Below, in pieces: positions 27,034 to 40,054 of a stretch of 64,000 bases of DNA (positions within the stretch are counted from its first letter, which is position 1; every line of letters starts with the position of its first letter). The DNA is from Marinobacter sp. es.042 (GTDB lineage: Bacteria; Pseudomonadota; Gammaproteobacteria; Pseudomonadales; Oleiphilaceae): positions 3,162,001-3,226,000 of the forward strand of contig NZ_LT897781.1 in assembly GCF_900188315.1 (NCBI RefSeq), given 5' to 3'. Below the pieces are notes generated by a model. The model made no database searches. It was not told the DNA's origin and was given only the letters and a program-made list of their open reading frames with translations. Position numbers and translations under genes: made by a program.

Positions 27034-28788
27034 ATTAACACTCGTCACCGCAAAGCCCTGAGACTGGTCATCGACTTTATCAGCCCCTATCGGCGGGCTG
27101 TCGCCGGTGCCCTGGTGGCGCTGATTTTTACGGCCGGAATTACGCTCGGGTTAGGGCAGGGTTTACGTATTCTTGTCGATCAGGGATTAGCCACCGAGTC
27201 GCCGGAGAACCTGGCCAGGGCCATCGGGCTGTTCTTCGTGCTGGTGCTCGGCCTCGCTTTCGGATCCTTTGCCCGGTTCTATCTGGTGTCCTGGATCGGC
27301 GAACGGGTGGTGGCGGATATCCGCAAAAAGGTGTTCAACCACCTGATTGATCTTCATCCCGGCTTTTTCGAGCAGAACCGGGCCCTGGAGATCCAGTCGC
27401 GGTTTACCGCCGATACCACCGTGCTGCAGTCAGTAATTGGCTCCACGGTGTCGATTGCGCTGCGTAATGCCCTGATGCTGATCGGAGGGTTGCTGCTGCT
27501 GTTCATCACCAATGCCAAGCTGGCGAGTATTATTCTGCTGGGCTTCCCGCTGGTGATCGCACCCATCCTGTTCTTTGGCCGGCGGGTTCGGGCGCTATCC
27601 CGGCTCAGCCAGGACCGGGTTGCCGATGTCGGCAGCTACGTGGGCGAGAACCTTACCCAGATCAAGACCGTTCAGGCCTTCAACCATCAGCCCCATGACC
27701 GCAAATATTTTTCCGAGGTGTCTGAAAGGGCGTTCGAGATTGCCCGCCAGCGTATCCGTCAGCGCGCCTGGCTGACCACACTGGCCATCTCCCTGGTGAT
27801 GGGTGCTGTGGGCATCGTCATCTGGATAGGGGGCCTGGACGTTATTCACGGCCGGATCAGCCCGGGCGAGCTGGCAGCCTTTGTCTTCTACAGTCTGCTG
27901 GTAGGTGTTGCGGCCGGCGCCATCAGCGAAGTCATCGGCGAGTTGCAGAGGGCTGCAGGCTCGGCGGCGAGGCTGTTTGAACTGTTACAGACGGAGCCGG
28001 CGTTTGAACGCAAAGCGTCGACACTGAAACTCCCTGAACACGTGCAGGGGGCAATCCGGATTGATCGGCTGAGCTTCAGTTACCCGGGGCGGCTGGAACA
28101 GCCCGCGCTGACGGATCTTTCGCTGGAGATCAGAGCAGGCGAAACGCTGGCCCTGGTGGGGCCGTCCGGAGCCGGAAAATCCACGCTGTTCGATTTGCTG
28201 CTGCACTTCTATCAGCCGACAGAGGGCCGAATCCTGGTCGATGGCGTCGACACTGCCGATCTGTCTCTCGATGCCCTGCGCCGGTGTTTTTCCCTGGTGC
28301 CCCAGAATCCCGCTCTCTTCCATGGCACGGTGACCGACAACATCCGTTACGCGCGGCCTGACGCCAGCCAGCAGGATGTCGAACAGGCCGCGAAAATTGC
28401 CCATGCCCATGATTTCATTCGGAGCCTGCCAAAAGGCTATGAAACGCCGCTTGGGGATGCCGGCCTCGGTCTTTCCGGTGGCCAGAAACAGCGGCTTGCC
28501 ATTGCAAGGGCGCTGCTGGCCGATGCGCCGATATTGTTGCTGGATGAGGCGACAAGTGCCCTGGATGCGGAGAGCGAAAACCTTATCCAGCAGGCGATGC
28601 CGGACCTCACAGCCGGTCGGACTACCCTGGTGATTGCCCATCGACTGGCCACAGTCCGGGACGCGGACCGGATTGCCGTTATAGACCAGGGACGACTGCT
28701 GGCAGTGGGCACCCATGAGGAACTGATGAACCATAACGCCCTCTATCGGCGCCTCGCGAAACTGCAATTCCGGGATGATGCAGCCTGA
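27034..28788 (+). CDS. MsbA-like ABC exporter, probably starting at an ATT codon
   Basis: This half-size ABC exporter is about 584 residues long: six transmembrane helices, then a nucleotide-binding domain with Walker A GPSGAGKST, signature LSGGQKQR and Walker B ILLLDEATSALD. It belongs to the lipid/multidrug exporter group; the substrate is unknown. The first conventional start, GTG at 27115, would delete the front of the first membrane helix. A perfect AAGGAGG at 27021-27027 sits six bases before ATT at 27034, and the residues from there (NTRHRKALRLVIDFISPYRR) fit the usual N terminus. An in-frame stop lies at 26995-26997, and no ATG, GTG or TTG lies between it and 27115. I therefore place the start at ATT. 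Confidence 0.85.
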   Translation: MNTRHRKALRLVIDFISPYRRAVAGALVALIFTAGITLGLGQGLRILVDQGLATESPENLARAIGLFFVLVLGLAFGSFARFYLVSWIGERVVADIRKKVFNHLIDLHPGFFEQNRALEIQSRFTADTTVLQSVIGSTVSIALRNALMLIGGLLLLFITNAKLASIILLGFPLVIAPILFFGRRVRALSRLSQDRVADVGSYVGENLTQIKTVQAFNHQPHDRKYFSEVSERAFEIARQRIRQRAWLTTLAISLVMGAVGIVIWIGGLDVIHGRISPGELAAFVFYSLLVGVAAGAISEVIGELQRAAGSAARLFELLQTEPAFERKASTLKLPEHVQGAIRIDRLSFSYPGRLEQPALTDLSLEIRAGETLALVGPSGAGKSTLFDLLLHFYQPTEGRILVDGVDTADLSLDALRRCFSLVPQNPALFHGTVTDNIRYARPDASQQDVEQAAKIAHAHDFIRSLPKGYETPLGDAGLGLSGGQKQRLAIARALLADAPILLLDEATSALDAESENLIQQAMPDLTAGRTTLVIAHRLATVRDADRIAVIDQGRLLAVGTHEELMNHNALYRRLAKLQFRDDAA

Positions 28789-28877
28789 GCGCGACAATAG
28801 TCGGTTTGTTTCCTGAGACCGTACTACTTACACTGTTAGGTGAAACTTTCGAACCTGAACCCAGGGAGAATGGCAAA

Positions 28878-30155
28878 GTGAGCAATAAAGAATTGCAGGC
28901 ACTCAAAGAACGCTACGTTGCGGCGGGCGCGGCAAGTCCCAATGAACAGTTTGCCGACCATGCAACGAATGCAGAGCTGTGGGATGCAGACGGCAAGCGC
29001 ATGATCGATTTCGCCGGCGGCATTGGCGTACTGAATATCGGCCATCGCCATCCGAAGGTGGTGGAAGCGGTCAAGGCACAGCTGGACAAGCTGATGCATA
29101 CCTGCCAAACGGTTATGCCCTATGAGGGCTACGTGAAACTGGCGGAGAAGCTCAGCGGTGTGGTTCCTGTGCGTGGCCACGCCAAGGTAATGCTGGCCAA
29201 CTCCGGTGCCGAGGCCCTGGAAAACGCCATGAAGATCGCCCGTGCGGCGACTGGCAAGACCAACGTCATCTGCTTCGACGGTGGTTATCACGGCCGGACC
29301 TTCTACACCATGGCCATGAACGGTAAGGCAGCGCCGTACCAGACGGATTTCGGCCCCATGCCCGGCACCGTTTATCGTGCGCCTTACCCGGTCCCGTACC
29401 ACGGCGTCAGTGAAGATGAAGCACTGCGTGGCCTGAAAATGGCCATGAAAGCCGATTCCCCGGCCCACAACACCGCAGCGATCGTCATCGAGCCGGTGCT
29501 GGGTGAGGGCGGCTTCTACGCGGCACCGACCAGCTTCCTCAAGGAAATCCGCAAGATCTGCGACGAAAACGACATCCTGATGATCGCAGACGAAGTGCAG
29601 AGCGGCTTTGGCCGGACCGGCAAGATGTTTGCCATCGAGCACAGTGGCGTTGAGCCGGATATGATGACCATGGCCAAGAGTATGGCTGATGGCATGCCGA
29701 TTTCCGCCATCGTCGGTACCGACAAGTACATGGACGCGTCCGGCCCGAACTCTCTGGGCGGCACCTACACGGGCAGCCCGACCGCCTGTGCAGCAGCCCT
29801 GGCAGTATTCGACGTGTTCAAGGAAGAGGACATCCTCGGCAAGTCTCAGGCGCTGGGCGAAAAACTGAAGCAGCGTTTCAGCCAGTGGCAGGAACAGTTT
29901 GCCCACGTCGACAATGTGCGCAATCTCGGTCCTATGGCTGCGTTTGAGCTGGTGGAAAGCAAGGAAAGCCGCACACCCAAGCCGGAACTGGCAGCGGCGG
30001 TAACCAAGAAGGCGAAGGAGAAGGGTCTGATTCTCCTGAGCTGTGGTATGTACGGCAACACCTTGCGGTTCCTGATGCCGGTCACCATCGAAGACGAGGT
30101 GCTGGAAGAAGGACTGGCGATTGTGGAAGAAAGCCTCAAGGAAGTGGGTGCCTGA
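28878..30155 (+). CDS. gabT: 4-aminobutyrate aminotransferase GabT
   Basis: This 425-residue class-III PLP aminotransferase matches GabT in length and sequence. It shows NSGAEALENAMK at the phosphate site, DGGYHGRT, ADEVQSGFGRTGKMFA with the PLP-contacting Asp, and the Schiff-base Lys in MAKSMADGMP. It transfers the amino group of GABA to 2-oxoglutarate, giving succinate semialdehyde. The start is GTG at 28878 after AGGGAG; the frame is open further upstream, but 24 unconserved residues would be added. The usual partner gabD is not next to it. A strong terminator follows. Confidence 0.9.
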   Translation: MSNKELQALKERYVAAGAASPNEQFADHATNAELWDADGKRMIDFAGGIGVLNIGHRHPKVVEAVKAQLDKLMHTCQTVMPYEGYVKLAEKLSGVVPVRGHAKVMLANSGAEALENAMKIARAATGKTNVICFDGGYHGRTFYTMAMNGKAAPYQTDFGPMPGTVYRAPYPVPYHGVSEDEALRGLKMAMKADSPAHNTAAIVIEPVLGEGGFYAAPTSFLKEIRKICDENDILMIADEVQSGFGRTGKMFAIEHSGVEPDMMTMAKSMADGMPISAIVGTDKYMDASGPNSLGGTYTGSPTACAAALAVFDVFKEEDILGKSQALGEKLKQRFSQWQEQFAHVDNVRNLGPMAAFELVESKESRTPKPELAAAVTKKAKEKGLILLSCGMYGNTLRFLMPVTIEDEVLEEGLAIVEESLKEVGA

Positions 30156-30182
30156 ACGGCTCTGACGTTCATGAGGAAACAG

Positions 30183-30210
30183 AAAAGCCGGGCATAAGCC
30201 CGGCTTTTTT
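30183..30210 (+). terminator. Rho-independent terminator after gabT
   Basis: An 11-base stem (AAAAGCCGGGC with GCCCGGCTTTT) around an ATAA loop ends in six T residues. It starts 27 bases after the gabT stop. Confidence 0.9.
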
Positions 30211-30360
30211 ATGCTCGTTTGGAAAGCATCTATTCAGCCAAACCACCGCTTGTTTGTGCGGGTACAGCGGTTACGTCCGCACTTGGATTCATCGTATACT
30301 GCCCAGACTACTCCGGCAGTGCCTTCCGGCCTGCTCCAGTTTCACCAATCAGGCTAGAAC

Positions 30361-31125
30361 ATGACGTCTCCGAGCTCCGCCAACGTTCCGGACCACAAGC
30401 CAAGGCCCTGGGTCGACTTGCTGGTCAGCATTATCATTCCATCCGTTATCCTGATGAAGTTCAGTGGCGAAGAACATCTGGGCAGCGTGAACGCACTGGT
30501 CATCGGCCTGGCGTTTCCACTGGGCTGGGGGTTGTTCGAACTGATCAAGTACCGCAAGAAAAACTTCATTGCGGTACTCGGTCTGGTCAGTGTCGGGCTG
30601 ACCGGCGGCATTGGCCTGCTTGAGCTGGATGCGGGTTGGTTAGCCATCAAGGAAGCCGCGATTCCCGCGATTATAGGTCTGGCGGTACTGGCTTCGACAC
30701 GAACCAAGTACCCTCTGGTACGCACCCTTCTGTATAACCCAAGTGTTCTGGATGTCGATAAGATCCATAAGACCCTTGAAGAACGCAATCGGGTTGAGGA
30801 ATTCGAGGCCCGCCTGCTCAAGGCGAGTTACTTCTTTGCGGGCACCTTCCTGTTTTCATCCATCATGAACTACGTGATTGCCAAATGGATCGTGGTCAGC
30901 CCGTCTGGTACTGAGGCGTTCAATGAAGAGCTTGGTCGGATGACCCTGGTGAGCTATCCCATGATCGCCATTCCTTCCATGATTATGATGATGCTGATCT
31001 TTTATTATCTCTGGCGCACCATCCGCCGGCTGACCGGGTACACGCTGGAAGAAGTGATGGCACCGCATCTGGCCGAGAAAGAGAGGGAGAGAAACGAATC
31101 GTCGGAATCGAGCACCGGTAAATAA
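30361..31125 (+). CDS. VC0807-like integral membrane protein
   Basis: This 254-residue protein has about six hydrophobic segments: three in the first 110 residues, one near residue 160 (YFFAGTFLFSSIMNYVIA) and one near 205 (YPMIAIPSMIMMMLIFYYL). The C-terminal tail is charged and probably cytoplasmic. The pattern and the LASTRTKYPLVRTLLYNP segment recall the VC0807 family of uncharacterised membrane proteins. Function is unknown. The gene sits alone between the gabT terminator and a bidirectional terminator shared with gyrB. Confidence 0.75.
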   Translation: MTSPSSANVPDHKPRPWVDLLVSIIIPSVILMKFSGEEHLGSVNALVIGLAFPLGWGLFELIKYRKKNFIAVLGLVSVGLTGGIGLLELDAGWLAIKEAAIPAIIGLAVLASTRTKYPLVRTLLYNPSVLDVDKIHKTLEERNRVEEFEARLLKASYFFAGTFLFSSIMNYVIAKWIVVSPSGTEAFNEELGRMTLVSYPMIAIPSMIMMMLIFYYLWRTIRRLTGYTLEEVMAPHLAEKERERNESSESSTGK

Positions 31126-31161
31126 AACCTCCAGGGGTCGTTGCCGAACAGGATCGAAAAC

Positions 31162-31201
31162 AAAAAAAGCGGCGAAGATTTGAGCCTTCGCCGCTTTTTT
31201 T
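31162..31201. terminator. Bidirectional terminator between VC0807-like gene and gyrB
   Basis: A 16-base perfect stem, AAAAAAAGCGGCGAAG with its complement, surrounds an 8-base loop. It has A residues on the left and T residues on the right, so it can stop transcription from both directions. It lies between convergent genes, 36 bases after the VC0807-like gene and 21 bases after the gyrB stop. Confidence 0.92.
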
Positions 31202-31222
31202 GTGCCTTTCGGACAGTCGTGA

Positions 31223-34820
<3,598 letters not shown>

Positions 34821-34878
34821 AGAAAAGCAAACTCGAAGGGGGCAAAAAGGGCAGGAAACAACACAAAACCGTTTAACG

Positions 34879-34915
34879 AAAAAGGCAGCGTTACCTTCCC
34901 GTCGGTAACGCTGCC
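34879..34915 (-). terminator. Terminator between ABC1 kinase gene and recF
   Basis: On the minus strand a perfect 12-base stem (GGCAGCGTTACC with GGTAACGCTGCC) around an 8-base loop is followed by five T residues. It lies 37 bases after the ABC1 kinase stop and 59 bases before the recF start, so it should end transcripts of the dnaA-dnaN-kinase group. Confidence 0.85.
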
Positions 34916-34951
34916 CTAGTGTACAAAAGCCAATCGCTCAAGGCGACAGCC

Positions 34952-36223
34952 TCAGTGGAGCATGTTCAACCGTTCGTCCATGAACACATCCATTTCCGGT
35001 GCAAGGATGTGAACGTAGCGATCGAAATACAAGAACTGTTTCAGTAGCAAAGCGAATTCCCTTGGAAAATGCAGGCCGTGGCTTTCGCCGATCTTAACCA
35101 TATCCATCAGGATATGATTAACATCATCTTCTGCCTGCTCCGCCTCATAGGGAACCTCGTCGGGCACCATCCGATCCATCTGCTGGTAGAGCCGTCTCAA
35201 ATCGCTGGCCAGATCATCTACCCGAACCGTCTGGCGGGTAATACCAATGCGGATCATCGCATCGGCCATTCCCTCGAAATTCCCAACCATAACAGATGAA
35301 ATAAAATCGCTGACCGCCTGCCAGGTATCCGGCTTGATACGACCCACAATTCCGAAGTCGATAAAACCAACCCGCCCGTCCTTGAGGACCATCAGGTTAC
35401 CGGCATGAACATCCGCGTGGAAAAACTCACACTGGGTCAGACTGGAGAACCAGGTATTCATGGCCGTGATCAATGTCCGCTCCGGGTCACGCGCGTAACC
35501 ACGGATGCTTTCCAGATCGGTCAGGGACACACCGTGGAACCGCTCCATGGTCAGGATCCGCCGCGTACTGCACTGATCATAGACTTTAGGTACTGCCGCA
35601 TCTTCATTATGGGTATCGTGCAGAAACTCCCGGAACACCTTCAGGTTGTTCGCTTCCTTGATGAAGTCGCACTCTTCCATCATGGTCCGCTGGATCTCCT
35701 CAACGATACCGGACATGGACGTCCAGGACAGTTTCGGTGCCAGAGTTTCCAAAATACGGGCAGACAGGTACAGGAAGTTCAGATCGGTTAAGAGAATGTT
35801 TTCCACACCCGGCTTCTGAACCTTGATCACCACTTCTTCGCCGGAAACCAGACGCGCGGCGTGAACCTGGGCAATTGATGCGGACGCCAGGGCCACCGGA
35901 TCGATTTCTGAATAGACTTCCTCGAGCGGCCGGCCAAGCTCTTCGCGGATAATTCTCTTGATCACACCGAAGGGCAGGTTGGGTGTTCTATCCAGGCAGT
36001 GCTGGAACTCTTCGACATACTCCTTCGGAAAGAACGTCGGGGAGCTGGCAATGAACTGTCCCAGTTTGATGTAGGTTGCACCCAGGGATTCAAACGTCTG
36101 TCTCAACAGCCGGGGCGTTGGAGGGCGCTCCCCCCGCAGCCAGTTGATCCCGGTGCGCCCGAGTACCGACACAGTCTGGCCAATCCTGAAGGCGCCTTTG
36201 ATTCCGTTCGTTACGGTACTCAT
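34952..36223 (-). CDS. ABC1/UbiB-family (AarF-like) atypical kinase
   Basis: This protein, about 423 residues long, has the ABC1 kinase motifs: KLGQFIASSPTFFP (the KxGQ motif), ASASIAQVHAA (the Ala-rich loop replacing the Gly-rich loop), VVIKVQKPG with the catalytic Lys, FFHADVHAGN and the FIDFG metal site. Family members are ATPase-like and support ubiquinone synthesis or lipid homeostasis; this one lacks the C-terminal membrane helices of UbiB. A strong AGGAGG overlaps the dnaN stop; ATG at 36223 has the better spacing, and ATG at 36232 is only two bases after it. Its place between dnaN and recF is unusual, and a link with replication is not established. Confidence 0.88.
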   Translation of the reverse strand: MSTVTNGIKGAFRIGQTVSVLGRTGINWLRGERPPTPRLLRQTFESLGATYIKLGQFIASSPTFFPKEYVEEFQHCLDRTPNLPFGVIKRIIREELGRPLEEVYSEIDPVALASASIAQVHAARLVSGEEVVIKVQKPGVENILLTDLNFLYLSARILETLAPKLSWTSMSGIVEEIQRTMMEECDFIKEANNLKVFREFLHDTHNEDAAVPKVYDQCSTRRILTMERFHGVSLTDLESIRGYARDPERTLITAMNTWFSSLTQCEFFHADVHAGNLMVLKDGRVGFIDFGIVGRIKPDTWQAVSDFISSVMVGNFEGMADAMIRIGITRQTVRVDDLASDLRRLYQQMDRMVPDEVPYEAEQAEDDVNHILMDMVKIGESHGLHFPREFALLLKQFLYFDRYVHILAPEMDVFMDERLNMLH

Positions 36224-36238
36224 CAATCTCATCTCCTC

Positions 36239-37342
36239 CTACAGCCTCATGGGCATGACAACATAGAGGCAACGGTTATCGTTTTGTGCCTCTATCAACG
36301 CACTGCTGTTCGGATTCGACAGGGTTATTTTTACCTGGTCCTCATCCAGCGCGTTCATGACATCCACCAGATAGCCTACATTAAAACCGATTTGCAGGGA
36401 TTCGCCCTGGTAGTCCACCGGCAGCGCGTCTTCGGCCTGTTCCTGATCGGGGTTGTTGGCAAATACCTGGAGTTCATTGGATGCCAGGTTCAGGCGCACG
36501 CCGCGGATGTTCTCGTGGGACAGGATGCCCGCCCGTTGCAGGGTATTCTTCAAGGTGGCGCGGTCCGCCAGGACCACCTTGTCGCCCCCGCGCGGAATCA
36601 CGCGATTGTAATCGGGGAATTTGCCTTCAATCAATTTCGAGGTGAAGGTGTAAGACCCGACCGTCGCGCGCAGGTGGTTATCGCCAATAACCAGGGTCAC
36701 CGGTGTTTCAACATCATCGAGCAACCGGGCCAGTTCCAGTACCCCTTTGCGCGGAACAATAACCTGACGCAGCTCCGGGCAGTTGGTGGCCAGTTCCAGG
36801 TGTGCCATGGCCAGTCGATGGCCGTCGGTAGCTACCGTCCGCACATGATCCTTGTCCACTTCCAGCAACAGTCCGTTCAGGTAGTAGCGCACGTCCTGCT
36901 GAGCCATGGCGAACGCCGTGGCATCGAGCATCCGGCCGAGTTCTTTCTGGGGCAATTCCAGACGGAAGCTCTCGTCTTCGTCTTCCACATTCGGAAAGTG
37001 CTCCGCCGGCAGGGTCGACAGAGTGAAGTGGCTGGCGCCACACCGCAGGTGCAACCGATCGCCTTCAAGCGACAGCTCCATCGGCGCTTCGTCACCCAGG
37101 GCCCGGGAGATATCGGACAGCTTGCGGGCCGGAACGGTAATCCGGCCGGGCTGATCTACATGCACCGGTGTTACCCGTGCCACCAGTTCCACTTCCATAT
37201 TGGTACCGGTCAGGGTCAGGGTATTGTCCTCGGCCACCAGCAAGACGTTGGAGAGCACGGGCATGGTCTGTTTCTTTTCCACCACGCCAGCAATGCTTTG
37301 CAGCGGGGTAAGCAGGGATTCACGGCTGATCGTCAGTTTCAT
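36239..37342 (-). CDS. dnaN: DNA polymerase III sliding clamp (beta subunit)
   Basis: This 367-residue protein is the beta clamp that tethers polymerase III to DNA and gives it processivity. It starts MKLTISRESLLTPLQSI and ends VMPMRL, both typical; length and the three repeated clamp domains are normal. It lies 55 bases after dnaA in the same direction. Its TAG overlaps the ribosome-binding site of the ABC1 kinase gene, so those two are probably co-transcribed and coupled in translation. Confidence 0.98.
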   Translation of the reverse strand: MKLTISRESLLTPLQSIAGVVEKKQTMPVLSNVLLVAEDNTLTLTGTNMEVELVARVTPVHVDQPGRITVPARKLSDISRALGDEAPMELSLEGDRLHLRCGASHFTLSTLPAEHFPNVEDEDESFRLELPQKELGRMLDATAFAMAQQDVRYYLNGLLLEVDKDHVRTVATDGHRLAMAHLELATNCPELRQVIVPRKGVLELARLLDDVETPVTLVIGDNHLRATVGSYTFTSKLIEGKFPDYNRVIPRGGDKVVLADRATLKNTLQRAGILSHENIRGVRLNLASNELQVFANNPDQEQAEDALPVDYQGESLQIGFNVGYLVDVMNALDEDQVKITLSNPNSSALIEAQNDNRCLYVVMPMRL

Positions 37343-37397
37343 GGCACTCAGCTTTCTTTATGTTGGAAGGGTGAATGTTGTTCGCCAACGCCCGGCA

Positions 37398-38852
37398 TCA
37401 GGTGGTCAGCAGTCTCATAAAATTCTGATAATCCTCGCGGATGCCCGGATCAGTCTCCTGCAACTCCACGATTTTCTTGCACGCATGCAATACGGTGGTG
37501 TGGTCACGCCCGCCAAAGGCATCACCAATCTCCGGCAAGCTGTGATTGGTCAGCTCCTTCGACAACGCCATGGCGACCTGCCTTGGCCGGGTTACCGTTC
37601 GAGTCCGGCGCTTGGAGAGCAGATCGGCCACCTTTATCTTGTAATATTCCGCCACCGTGCGCTGAATGTTGTCGATGCTCACCTGTTTCTCATGCAGCGC
37701 CAACAGGTCTTTCAGACTTTCCCGGATAAACGGCGGTGTGATTTCAGAACCTGTGAAGTGAGCATTCGCTATCACCAGACGAAGTGCGCCTTCAAGCTCC
37801 CGAACGTTTGAACGAATCTTCTGGGCAATAAAAAAGGCCGCTTCGCTGCTAAGCTTCACGTTGGCCTGATCGGCCTTTTTCATCAAAATGGCAACCCGCG
37901 TTTCCAGTTCCGGCGGCTCAACCATCACCGTCAGGCCCCAGCCAAACCGCGATTTGAGTCGCTCTTCCATATCCACAATTTCTTTCGGAAACCGGTCGCA
38001 GGTAACGATTACCTGCTGCCCGCCTTCCAACAACGCATTAAAAGTATGGAAGAACTCTTCCTGGGAACGCTCCTTGCGGGCGAAGAACTGGATGTCATCA
38101 ATCAACAGCGCGTCCACTGAACGGTAATAGCGCTTGAACTCGTTGATGGCGTTGAGCTGCAATGCCTTCACCATATCTGCGACAAAACGCTCCGACCGGA
38201 GATAGGCCACCTTCGCCTTGGGGTTACGACGGACAATTTCGTTGCCGATCGCATGCATCAGGTGTGTTTTACCAAGACCAACACCGCCGTACAAAAACAG
38301 AGGGTTGTAGGCTCCACCCGGATTCTCGGCCACCTGCATGGATGCAGCACGGGCCAGCTGGTTGGATTTGCCTTCCACAAAGGTTTCGAAGGTGAACCCC
38401 TCGTTGAGAAAGCTCTGGTGTTTGATGTCACCTTCGACCTGAACCGGACGCCGCTGGGTGCCGCTCTTCGGGCGCACGGATGGTGTCGATGCAACGGTGG
38501 CGGCCACGCCTTTCTCTTCTTCGGTTACCCGGCTGCCGGCCTCTTCCTGAACCTGACCGTTAACGCGGGCAGGTGTTTCCGACCGTTTGACCGGTTCGCC
38601 TTCACGGGGTGCAGAACCCACTTTCATATTGACCCGGGGAGCCTGACCACCGTTCAAATCCTTGAGCACCTCTTCGATACGCCGCAGGTACTTTTCGTTC
38701 ACCCAATCCATGACAAAACGGTTTGGGGCGAACAGCATCAGCTGCCCCTCCCGGTGATCGGACTGCAGGGGCCTGAGCCAGGTATTGAACTGTTGTGCGG
38801 GAAACTCGTCCCGGAGTACTTCAAGACATTGATGCCACATACTGTTTGGCAC
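37398..38852 (-). CDS. dnaA: Chromosomal replication initiator DnaA
   Basis: This 484-residue AAA+ protein binds DnaA boxes at oriC and melts the origin. Domain I is at the N terminus ([21 protein letters not shown]), followed by a variable linker at about residues 90-145. The ATPase domain has Walker A GGVGLGKT and Walker [10 protein letters not shown], and the C-terminal DNA-binding domain carries [16 protein letters not shown] choose GTG at 38852, which keeps the four residues before Met-Trp that pseudomonad DnaA also has; ATG at 38840 is the alternative. It is transcribed away from oriC. Confidence 0.98.
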   Translation of the reverse strand: MPNSMWHQCLEVLRDEFPAQQFNTWLRPLQSDHREGQLMLFAPNRFVMDWVNEKYLRRIEEVLKDLNGGQAPRVNMKVGSAPREGEPVKRSETPARVNGQVQEEAGSRVTEEEKGVAATVASTPSVRPKSGTQRRPVQVEGDIKHQSFLNEGFTFETFVEGKSNQLARAASMQVAENPGGAYNPLFLYGGVGLGKTHLMHAIGNEIVRRNPKAKVAYLRSERFVADMVKALQLNAINEFKRYYRSVDALLIDDIQFFARKERSQEEFFHTFNALLEGGQQVIVTCDRFPKEIVDMEERLKSRFGWGLTVMVEPPELETRVAILMKKADQANVKLSSEAAFFIAQKIRSNVRELEGALRLVIANAHFTGSEITPPFIRESLKDLLALHEKQVSIDNIQRTVAEYYKIKVADLLSKRRTRTVTRPRQVAMALSKELTNHSLPEIGDAFGGRDHTTVLHACKKIVELQETDPGIREDYQNFMRLLTT

Positions 38853-38959
38853 GACAGCCTGCTCCCGATAACCCTGAAATGTCTCTGAACGGACAAGGGA
38901 CTTCCTGTCCTGTGAGATGACCCCGAATTCTAACCCGACCAGCCCTCCAGTGAAAGGGC

Positions 38960-39350
38960 TAAAGCCAGTTCATGAACAGCCTGTGGAAATTTATTTCTTT
39001 ATATTTCAATTTTTTACGAACTTACCTACAACCTTGTGTACAGAAAATTCCTGCAATGAAAGTTACCCACAGCCCTGTGTGTACAGCCCGGGTTTAACCC
39101 TGTTAGGAACCACGGGATGCAACCGGGGATAACTTTGAACCTCGCTTCGAAAACGACTTACCCACATTTCACCCTGCCATCGTCCACAGATCTCAGGGTG
39201 CCTTATCAATACCCTTATAAACCGCCCAACGAACTGTTTTTCTAATATTTTCCTCGCTTATCCACAGAAACCTGCGGTACTAATAACAGTAATAATTAAT
39301 CCTTAAAAGAATTCTAAAAAGACTTACTGAATTTATTAGCTGACCTGGCC
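38960..39350. other. oriC: Chromosomal origin of replication oriC (dnaA-rpmH intergenic region)
   Basis: The 645 bases between dnaA and rpmH hold no gene. They contain a perfect DnaA box TTATCCACA at 39258-39266, one-mismatch boxes at 39063-39071 and 39158-39166 (both TTACCCACA), and two-mismatch boxes at 38982-38990, 39022-39030, 39124-39132 and 39180-39188. An AT-rich stretch at 39275-39345, next to the perfect box, is the likely unwinding element; a second AT-rich run is at 38989-39018. This is the Pseudomonas-type origin position. Exact borders are estimated. Confidence 0.85.
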
Positions 39351-39394
39351 GATTCCGAATTTAGGGCATGCGCATAACCCCGTAGCAATAAGCA

Positions 39395-39423
39395 TTGAAT
39401 TCCCACCGGTATTTGCATAGAAT
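39395..39423 (+). promoter_or_regulatory. Sigma-70 promoter for rpmH-rnpA
   Basis: TTGAAT (-35) and TAGAAT (-10) are separated by 17 bases. The element lies 75 bases upstream of the rpmH start at the edge of oriC, facing rightward. Confidence 0.6.
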
Positions 39424-39497
39424 GCCGCTCCTGTTTTGGCTGTTCATTTTCCAGCCAGTTACTGAATTTCCAACTTACGAATTGTGAGATCATCACC

Positions 39498-39632
39498 ATG
39501 AAAAGAACGTTTCAACCAAGCGTCCTGAAGCGTAAGCGCGTTCACGGTTTCCGTGCCCGTATGGCTACTGCCAACGGTCGCAAGGTTATTTCCCGTCGTC
39601 GTGCCAAGGGCCGCGCACGTCTGTCCGCGTAA
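39498..39632 (+). CDS. rpmH: Ribosomal protein bL34
   Basis: This is a 44-residue, very basic ribosomal large-subunit protein: [20 protein letters not shown] at the start and [12 protein letters not shown] at the end, as in all gammaproteobacteria. It opens the conserved rightward cluster rpmH-rnpA-yidD-yidC. rnpA begins 14 bases later, as usual for this pair. Confidence 0.98.
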   Translation: MKRTFQPSVLKRKRVHGFRARMATANGRKVISRRRAKGRARLSA

Positions 39633-39646
39633 GCTCTGATTGCCTC

Positions 39647-40054
39647 ATGAAGGCTTTGAGTTTCCCGAAATCACATCGTCTCTTGCGACCTGCTGATTAC
39701 GGCAAAGTTTTCAACGACGTGCAGCTGAAAGTTCCACACCGGAATTTTCTGATCCTGGCGACACCGAACAATCTCGGTCACGCCAGGATCGGTTTGATCT
39801 TCTCGAAGAAAAACCTGAAGCTTGCAGTCCAGAGAAACCGGGTAAAGCGCCAGGTCAGGGAAAGTTTCCGTCACCAGACGGACCTGCCCGGCCTGGATCT
39901 TGTGGTTCTGGGACGCCAGGGGCTGGTTTCCCTGGACAACCACTCGGTTCGGGCATCCATGGATGACCTCTGGCGACGTCTCAGGAAAAAGTACGCTCAA
40001 TCTCAGCCATCCCGGGCAGCACCATCGGAAACTGCCAATCGAGGAACGGGTTAA
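39647..40054 (+). CDS. rnpA: Ribonuclease P protein component
   Basis: This 135-residue basic protein assists the RNase P RNA in maturing the 5' end of tRNAs. The family signature is [13 protein letters not shown] near residue 65, with [16 protein letters not shown] at the N terminus. Its last stop base is the first base of the yidD ATG (TAATG), so the genes are translated together. The C-terminal 20 residues are variable. Confidence 0.97.
   Translation: MKALSFPKSHRLLRPADYGKVFNDVQLKVPHRNFLILATPNNLGHARIGLIFSKKNLKLAVQRNRVKRQVRESFRHQTDLPGLDLVVLGRQGLVSLDNHSVRASMDDLWRRLRKKYAQSQPSRAAPSETANRGTG

Noticed and set aside
30283..30300. TTGGAT and TATACT before the VC0807-like gene as a promoter
   Set aside because: The two hexamers are only six bases apart, so they cannot be a sigma-70 pair; no other -35 fits.
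35999..37420. 473-codon open frame on the plus strand
   Set aside because: It lies antisense to the ABC1 kinase and dnaN genes, whose products are clear; the translation has no recognisable motif and is a GC-driven shadow.
38917..39132. 71-codon open frame in the dnaA-rpmH gap
   Set aside because: It crosses DnaA-box-like sites in oriC, has no ribosome-binding site and no family match.
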